In this document: in pieces, positions 6,328-10,269 of the stretch
Position numbering within the stretch: position 1 is the stretch's first letter
How the letters are laid out: the number at the start of each line of letters is the position of its first letter
Assembly: GCA_016875155.1 (NCBI GenBank)
Contig: VGSD01000067.1
Location: 1-10,269, forward strand
From: Deltaproteobacteria bacterium
GTDB taxonomy: Bacteria > Desulfobacterota > BSN033 > UBA1163
Length of the DNA stretch: 10,269 nucleotides
Reading direction: 5' to 3'
Program-made: the position numbers and the translations under genes
Notes under the pieces: model-generated
Seen by the model: the letters and a program-made list of their open reading frames with translations, nothing else
What the model was told of the DNA's origin: nothing
Database searches by the model: none

Positions 6328-8289
6328 TTATTTCAAACCGGCTTTGCGAAGGGATTCAATGTAGCGGTCTTTGGTGGTTGGGTCTTTGTAAGGGTGGATT
6401 TTGGCGAACTGTTCAAGAGAAAATCTCGGATTTATCTTGAGGACTTCAGCCGATGCCTCTCGGGCCTCTCTTTCGCGTCCTGCTATGCTATACGTTGAAG
6501 TCAGGACGACATAGGACATGATATCCCTGGGCTCCCGTTCAATTCCTTTCTTAAGTTGGACAATGGCTTCTTCATACCTTCCCACGTCACGAAGCGCTAC
6601 CGCATAGTGACGCAAATAGGTGTTGGGTGGTTTAGGATTAAATCGGATCGCACTTTTAAAGAAGGATATAGATTCCTCTTGCCTTCCTATGTAGAGCAAG
6701 ATATTCGCATAGAAATAAACGACGTCAGCAGAATTTGGTTCAAGTTCGAGCCCACGCTCAGCATGAAAAATAGCTTCGTCATATTTCCGAGCCATCATTA
6801 AAGCGTAGCCTAAGCCAATGTGACCTAAAGCAAAGGAGTCATCCAGAGCGATTGTTTTCTTCATTAACTCAATGGATTTCTTGAGAGACTCCTGGGGATC
6901 CTTACTCAATCCAAGCCAGATATCACCGAGGTTTGCCATTGCCAGTGCCCTGTAAGCTGGTGCATACTTAGGAGCAAGTGAGATCGCTTCTTCTGCGAGT
7001 TTTTTCCCTTTGATAGTCCCTTCAATGGTAGACTGAGAAAATAAATATCTTGCCTCCATAACCTTCATAAAGGCATCAAGATTTTTAGTGCCTTTCGAGA
7101 ACGCAAGGGCTTGTTCACCTTCCGTCAACTTCACCTGCAATGCTGTGATGATATGTTTTGTAATCTCATCCTGAAGAATAAATATATCTTTTGGATGCCT
7201 GTCATAACGCTCTGCCCATAAATGATGCCCAGTCAGGGCATCATTTAATTGCGCCGTGATCCTTAACTGCTCTCCGGCCTTGCGTACACTCCCCTCCAGG
7301 ACATACTGAACCCCTAATTCTTCTGCGACCTGTTGGACTTTCACAGGCTTTCCTTTGTAGGTAAACGTTGAATTTCGGGCAATCACAAATAGTTTTGGAA
7401 TCTTTGAAAGGGTCGTAATGATCTCCTCAGTCAAGCCGTCACAGAAGATTTCCTGACGAGGGTCGTCGGTCATATTCACAAATGGGAGCACTGCAATGGA
7501 AGGTTTATCAGGTAAAGGAAAGGCCATCTTTTCTTTAGAAGCAATTTTACCCGGAGGAGTGTAAAAATAGACTCTCCAGATGGCTAAACCTGCTACGAAT
7601 AATACGATCGCCAAGGCCACCCACGGCCATCGCTTTAATAATGTAATCTTTTCTTTACTCGATGGAATGATGGAAGGCTCTGGTTCTTTGGGGACAAATT
7701 CAACGGGTTTGGGTTTCTCCTCTTCCCTCTGTCTAAGACTTGAAATAAATTTCTCCCATGCCTCCCCGTTTTGGTATCCCTCATAGAGGATGATTACATC
7801 ATTTAGACTTGCCCCTAATTTATCAATCGAAAACCTGAGCCTCACATTCTCCTGACTCCCTCTGTACTCAAAAAGATTGGCCCAACTATCTTTTTCAGTC
7901 TCTGTAAATTGATATGTTTTTCCAATCCCATCCTCTAATTCTTTCTTTCGTCCGATGACCTTAAAAAGAGGACCATTCTCAAGGTCCGGCAGGGCATCTT
8001 TCCATTTCCTGTAAATTCTCGGAAGCAGATGTTCCTTGTTCGATGATCCCGCTGAACCTCCAATGGTCTCGTTAAGCAGGGCAAGTAGGGGGGAGTGCTC
8101 TTGCAGTGGAATGGAGATGATTTTCCCCATCCTTTTCATCTCATTAACAACAAGGGCTATGATCGCAAGATAAAACATCCGCGAGGGCGAATCGAAATGA
8201 AGGGTCAATTCGGTTTTGTGCCTGAGTTGGATGTGGAGTTTGAACTGACTGAGGTCGATTGTTACGGCTTGCTTGGCCTTTTCATCCAT
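6328..8289 (-). CDS. TolB-like/TPR membrane protein with unrecognised N-terminal domain
   Basis: The protein has 653 residues. Residues 1-187 form a soluble-looking domain I do not recognise, with SRMFYLAIIALVVNEMK (36-52), LLPRIYRKWKDALP (88-101) and ENVRLRFSIDKLGASL (147-162). A Pro/Glu-rich linker (190-216) leads to one membrane helix (about 221-243). Residues 262-365 are a TolB-like N-terminal domain of the kind usually found behind adenylate/guanylate cyclase domains: KPSIAVLPFVNMTDD, DGLTEEIITTLSKI, YVLEGSVRK, LWAERYDR. TPR-like repeats fill about 425-622, for example YDEAIFHAERGLELEPNS (503-520) and YEEAIVQLKKGIEREPRD (572-589). No cyclase catalytic domain is present. The topology suggests a cytoplasmic N-domain and periplasmic TolB/TPR part, or the reverse. 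The start ATG at 8289 has only a weak GGGAC upstream. It may be a sensor or scaffold; the function is unknown. Confidence 0.88.
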   Translation of the reverse strand: MDEKAKQAVTIDLSQFKLHIQLRHKTELTLHFDSPSRMFYLAIIALVVNEMKRMGKIISIPLQEHSPLLALLNETIGGSAGSSNKEHLLPRIYRKWKDALPDLENGPLFKVIGRKKELEDGIGKTYQFTETEKDSWANLFEYRGSQENVRLRFSIDKLGASLNDVIILYEGYQNGEAWEKFISSLRQREEEKPKPVEFVPKEPEPSIIPSSKEKITLLKRWPWVALAIVLFVAGLAIWRVYFYTPPGKIASKEKMAFPLPDKPSIAVLPFVNMTDDPRQEIFCDGLTEEIITTLSKIPKLFVIARNSTFTYKGKPVKVQQVAEELGVQYVLEGSVRKAGEQLRITAQLNDALTGHHLWAERYDRHPKDIFILQDEITKHIITALQVKLTEGEQALAFSKGTKNLDAFMKVMEARYLFSQSTIEGTIKGKKLAEEAISLAPKYAPAYRALAMANLGDIWLGLSKDPQESLKKSIELMKKTIALDDSFALGHIGLGYALMMARKYDEAIFHAERGLELEPNSADVVYFYANILLYIGRQEESISFFKSAIRFNPKPPNTYLRHYAVALRDVGRYEEAIVQLKKGIEREPRDIMSYVVLTSTYSIAGREREAREASAEVLKINPRFSLEQFAKIHPYKDPTTKDRYIESLRKAGLK

Positions 8290-8361
8290 TTTTTGGTCCC
8301 GACCGACTTTTTAAATAACGGAGTCATTAAGAAGGGTTAGAGAAAATAACAAAAAAGTTTC

Positions 8362-8375
8362 ACGGTTTAAACCGT
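8362..8375. promoter_or_regulatory. Perfect 14-bp palindrome in the divergent control region, candidate operator
   Basis: ACGGTTTAAACCGT is a perfect palindrome between the divergent genes starting at 8289 (minus) and 8511 (plus). On the minus side a TTGACG -35-like hexamer (8378-8373) overlaps its edge. On the plus side a TATATA -10-like hexamer lies at 8383-8388, placing the palindrome over the -35 region. An AT-rich inverted repeat (GTTAAAAA 8393-8400, TTTTTAAC 8415-8422) follows. It is well placed to bind a dimeric repressor acting on both genes. The regulator is unknown. Confidence 0.45.
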
Positions 8376-8431
8376 CAAATACTATATAACAAGTTAAAAA
8401 TCGAGTAAACATTTTTTTTAACCTTTGTTAA

Positions 8432-8445
8432 AGAAGGGAGGTGAT
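8432..8445 (+). promoter_or_regulatory. Extended Shine-Dalgarno-like sequence without a start codon
   Basis: AGAAGGGAGGTGAT matches the complement of the usual 16S rRNA 3' end (AGAAAGGAGGTGAT) at 13 of 14 positions. It is stronger than the working site of the downstream gene. No ATG, GTG or TTG lies at a usual spacing. It could be a ribosome standby site in the leader of the NTF2-like gene, or a remnant. Confidence 0.35.
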
Positions 8446-8494
8446 AGAGAAAGGGGAAGGTGGTCGTATCCAAAAGGTGATGATTCAAAAAACG

Positions 8495-8502
8495 AAAGGA
8501 GG
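8495..8502 (+). promoter_or_regulatory. Ribosome-binding site of the NTF2-like gene
   Basis: AAAGGAGG lies eight bases before ATG at 8511. It fixes the start of the downstream gene and leaves a leader of about 115 bases if the TATATA at 8383-8388 is the -10 element. Confidence 0.8.
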
Positions 8503-8510
8503 AAACAACG

Positions 8511-8975
8511 ATGTTTAAACAAAAGAAAGTATTATTATCTGTTCTGATCATGTGTTCCCTTTTAATTGTAAACCTCCAAATTTCTTGGGCTGGGCCAGCC
8601 GAAGAAGCAGCTCAAATGGCAGACAAGTGGTTCAAAGCTTTCTATGATGGGGATGCTGAGGCAATGAGTTCCCTTTATGCTAAGGATGCTTCCTTTTTTG
8701 GGTTCTTAGGTCCGTTTCGCGTTGAAGGCAGAGAAGGGATCCGAGCTTCTTTTGCAGGCCTCTTTAAATCCTTCCCCACCCGTGCATTAGTTAAGAGGCA
8801 TTTCTATGTCCAGATTTACGATACTACGGTCGTTAGAACCTATTATTTTACGATGACACTGGGAGATGCCAAAGGTAATATTAAAAGTTACCATGGTCGA
8901 GCAGACATTGTATATATGATCGTAGATGGTCAAAGAGTGATTGTTACTCACCATTCTGCTCTGCTTCCAAACTGA
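8511..8975 (+). CDS. Secreted NTF2/SnoaL-like protein
   Basis: The 154-residue protein begins with a signal peptide: KQKK (3-6), hydrophobic core 7-24, and a likely signal peptidase I cut after S25-W26-A27. The mature part of about 127 residues fits the NTF2-like (SnoaL, DUF4440 or CaMKII-association type) fold. The helix EEAAQMADKWFKAFYDGDAEAM (31-52, quoted in part by position) is followed by LYAKDASFFG. Then come VEGREGIRASFAGLF and strands ending in GRADIVYMIVDGQRVIVTHHSALLP, with the HHS found near the end of CaMKII-association-type members. Family members are small cone-shaped barrels that bind ligands or act as isomerase-like enzymes; most have no assigned role. Export to the periplasm is predicted. 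It is the only plus-strand gene, divergent from the TolB/TPR gene and convergent with the acyl-CoA synthetase. Confidence 0.85.
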   Translation: MFKQKKVLLSVLIMCSLLIVNLQISWAGPAEEAAQMADKWFKAFYDGDAEAMSSLYAKDASFFGFLGPFRVEGREGIRASFAGLFKSFPTRALVKRHFYVQIYDTTVVRTYYFTMTLGDAKGNIKSYHGRADIVYMIVDGQRVIVTHHSALLPN

Positions 8976-8980
8976 GCAGG

Positions 8981-9050
8981 AATTGGAGATGGGTTCAAAT
9001 TTAAAGTCTTATTGTTTAGCCACAAATAAGAACCCATCCCCAATTTTATT
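8981..9050. terminator. Long inverted repeat between convergent genes, likely bidirectional terminator
   Basis: Arms AATTGGAGATGGGTTC (8981-8996) and GAACCCATCCCCAATT (9030-9045) pair at 15 of 16 positions around a 33-base loop. The one mismatch (A-C) becomes a G-U pair in minus-strand RNA. On the plus strand the stem runs into TTTTATT, as in an intrinsic terminator for the NTF2-like gene. The right arm ends exactly at the stop codon of the acyl-CoA synthetase (9046-9048), so its transcript folds right after translation ends. No U-tract follows on the minus side. A REP-like dispersed repeat is an alternative reading. Confidence 0.65.
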
Positions 9051-10269
9051 CCAATCCATACTCCTTCGCTGCTATCTCTCTCATCTTAAACTTCTGGGTC
9101 TTGCCCAGAGGGGTCATGGGAAAGTCTTTTACAAATTTTATATAGCGAGGCACTTGTGAAGGCGGAAGCTTCTCCTTACAGAATTGAAGTATCTCTTCCT
9201 CTCTCACAGATGCACCCTCTTCTAACTTAATCCAGGCAGCTATCTCTTCTCCCAATGCTTTATCCGGAACCCCAAACACTTGTGCATTTGAGATTCCCGG
9301 AAACGTAAACAGGACCTCTTCAATCTCTGCTGGGAAGATTGTCTCCGTTCCTTTCTGGATGACCTCCTTTAATCTTCCGGTGATTCTCACATAACCCTTC
9401 TCATCCATGGTGGCCAGATCTCCGGAATGGAGCCAGCCTTCTCGATCAATGGCTTTTTCGGTAGCTGCGACCATTTTATAGTAACCCTTCATATTCAATC
9501 CCCTCGCGCAGAGTTCCCCGCCGATCCCTTTTGGAACTTCCTCTCCGGTCTTGGGGTCCATAATTTTTACTTCGACATTGGGAAGGGGTTTCCCTACGGT
9601 CGAGACACGCAATTCCAGCGGGTCGTCTGACCGTGTCTCCGTTATCCACGACGAGGATTCAGTCAACCCATATCCTATGACAATATTTTTCACGCCCATC
9701 TCTTCAACCACCCTTTTCATGACTTCTATGGGACATTGAGCACCTCCCATGATTCCTGTTCGAAGGGAGCGGATATTGGACGGGACATATTTCGGGTGCT
9801 CCATCAAACTGATAAAGGCAGTTGGAGAACCATAAATGGCACTGCAATGTTCTTGTTCGATGGCTTCGAGAATCTTTCCTGGCTCAAAGGTTTCAGAAGG
9901 AAGGACGAGGGTCGCTCCTTTGATGATGGCAGCAAGGGTAATGCAGATGCAACCAAACATGTGAGATAAAGGAACGGAAAGACAGAGACGATCCTTTTCC
10001 GTGAGTCTCTGGATCTCCGCGCTGGCTCCTGTCGTATTGAGGACTCCAAAGTGTGTTGACATCACCCCTTTGGGAGCGCCTGTTGTCCCGGAGGTATAAA
10101 GGAGGGTAACCACATCATCCTGCCGGCAATCTCGCTCACGCTCGTGTAAAAGGCTATTCGCTGTCTCCTTTCCCATCTCGAGGAGGTCTTTCCATCTTGT
10201 CATTCCTGAAGGGATCTTATCCGCCATCAGGACAAGATGTTTCAGTTCCGGTAAATGGGGAAGTTGCCG
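9046..10269 (-). CDS. Acyl-CoA synthetase (AMP-forming), 5' end off window
   Basis: This is the C-terminal 407 codons of an ANL-superfamily acyl-CoA ligase; the frame stays open to the right edge, so the ATG at 10227 is internal and about 100-150 N-terminal residues are missing. Numbered from that ATG: the ATP-binding loop LLYTSGTTGAPKG (42-54), GYGLTESSS (185-193), the adenylate-binding WLHSGDLATMDEKGY (265-279), hinge GRLKEVIQKGTETIFPAEIEE (284-304, by position), and the catalytic lysine K376 in PLGKTQKFK. The family activates a carboxylic acid with ATP to an acyl-AMP and then transfers it to CoA in the cytoplasm. The pattern fits medium/long-chain fatty-acid or aromatic-acid ligases; the substrate cannot be assigned. 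The hinge has GTETIFP where most relatives have GGENIFP or GGENIYP. It is convergent with the NTF2-like gene. Confidence 0.92.
   Translation of the reverse strand, partial: RQLPHLPELKHLVLMADKIPSGMTRWKDLLEMGKETANSLLHERERDCRQDDVVTLLYTSGTTGAPKGVMSTHFGVLNTTGASAEIQRLTEKDRLCLSVPLSHMFGCICITLAAIIKGATLVLPSETFEPGKILEAIEQEHCSAIYGSPTAFISLMEHPKYVPSNIRSLRTGIMGGAQCPIEVMKRVVEEMGVKNIVIGYGLTESSSWITETRSDDPLELRVSTVGKPLPNVEVKIMDPKTGEEVPKGIGGELCARGLNMKGYYKMVAATEKAIDREGWLHSGDLATMDEKGYVRITGRLKEVIQKGTETIFPAEIEEVLFTFPGISNAQVFGVPDKALGEEIAAWIKLEEGASVREEEILQFCKEKLPPSQVPRYIKFVKDFPMTPLGKTQKFKMREIAAKEYGLE

Noticed and set aside
8143..8175. Hydrophobic stretch LAIIALVV near residue 45 of the TolB/TPR protein as a membrane helix
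   Set aside because: It is too short and is flanked by charged residues within what looks like a folded domain; the clear membrane helix is at residues 221-243.
8441..8518. A 25-codon reading frame from GTG overlapping the start of the NTF2-like gene
   Set aside because: The GTG overlaps the Shine-Dalgarno-like sequence itself, so no usable spacing exists, and the peptide has no recognisable feature.
8511..8591. Lipoprotein signal with C15 in the NTF2-like protein
   Set aside because: Residues before C15 are LIM, which does not fit a lipobox, and the cysteine lies in the middle of the hydrophobic core. A signal peptidase I site after A27 fits better.

Overview
The window suggests a strictly anaerobic bacterium, most likely a member of the Desulfobacterota (sulfate-reducing or syntrophic 'Deltaproteobacteria') or a related uncultured lineage. 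The support is a very large HdrA-type flavin/iron-sulfur protein next to a MetF-like methylenetetrahydrofolate reductase, a TolB-like/TPR membrane protein, and dispersed palindromic repeats of a kind seen in such genomes. Gene finding uses ordinary Shine-Dalgarno signals. The assignment rests on gene content only; no rRNA or tRNA is present.

Layout, left to right. Bases 1-4465 (minus strand) hold one uninterrupted reading frame of 1488 codons that leaves the window on the left. It encodes an HdrA-GltD-HdrA fusion with three predicted flavin-binding folds and many iron-sulfur cysteines. Bases 4466-4684 hold an inverted-repeat element with a second palindrome inserted in one arm. Bases 4685-5557 (minus) encode the MetF-like protein. 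Bases 5608-6180 (minus) encode a two-domain regulator with an N-terminal MerR/excisionase-type helix-turn-helix and a C-terminal response-regulator receiver. Its promoter region at 6181-6327 is AT-rich and carries repeated CTATAAA boxes. Bases 6328-8289 (minus) encode a one-pass membrane protein with an unrecognised N-terminal domain, a TolB-like domain and TPR repeats. Bases 8290-8510 are a divergent control region with a perfect 14-bp palindrome. Bases 8511-8975 (plus) encode a small secreted NTF2/SnoaL-like protein. A long inverted repeat (8981-9045) fills the convergent gap. Bases 9046-10269 (minus) are the C-terminal part of an acyl-CoA synthetase that enters from the right. No stretch longer than about 220 bases lacks a gene.

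How the genes may work together: regulator, metF-like gene and hdrA-like gene are co-oriented, the first two 50 bases apart, and could form one transcription unit. In some acetogens MetF works in a complex with Hdr-type electron-transfer proteins, so the likely job is to couple methylene-/methyl-tetrahydrofolate conversion to NAD(P)H, ferredoxin or disulfide redox chemistry. The inserted GltD-like module supplies a pyridine-nucleotide site in the same chain. This coupling is inference from family knowledge and gene order. The TolB/TPR protein, the NTF2-like protein and the acyl-CoA ligase show no clear functional tie to that module.

The most noteworthy sequence-level observations are two mobile-looking palindromes of one family. 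One is inserted in frame inside the hdrA-like gene (residues about 243-250); the other is nested in the inverted-repeat element between metF and hdrA.
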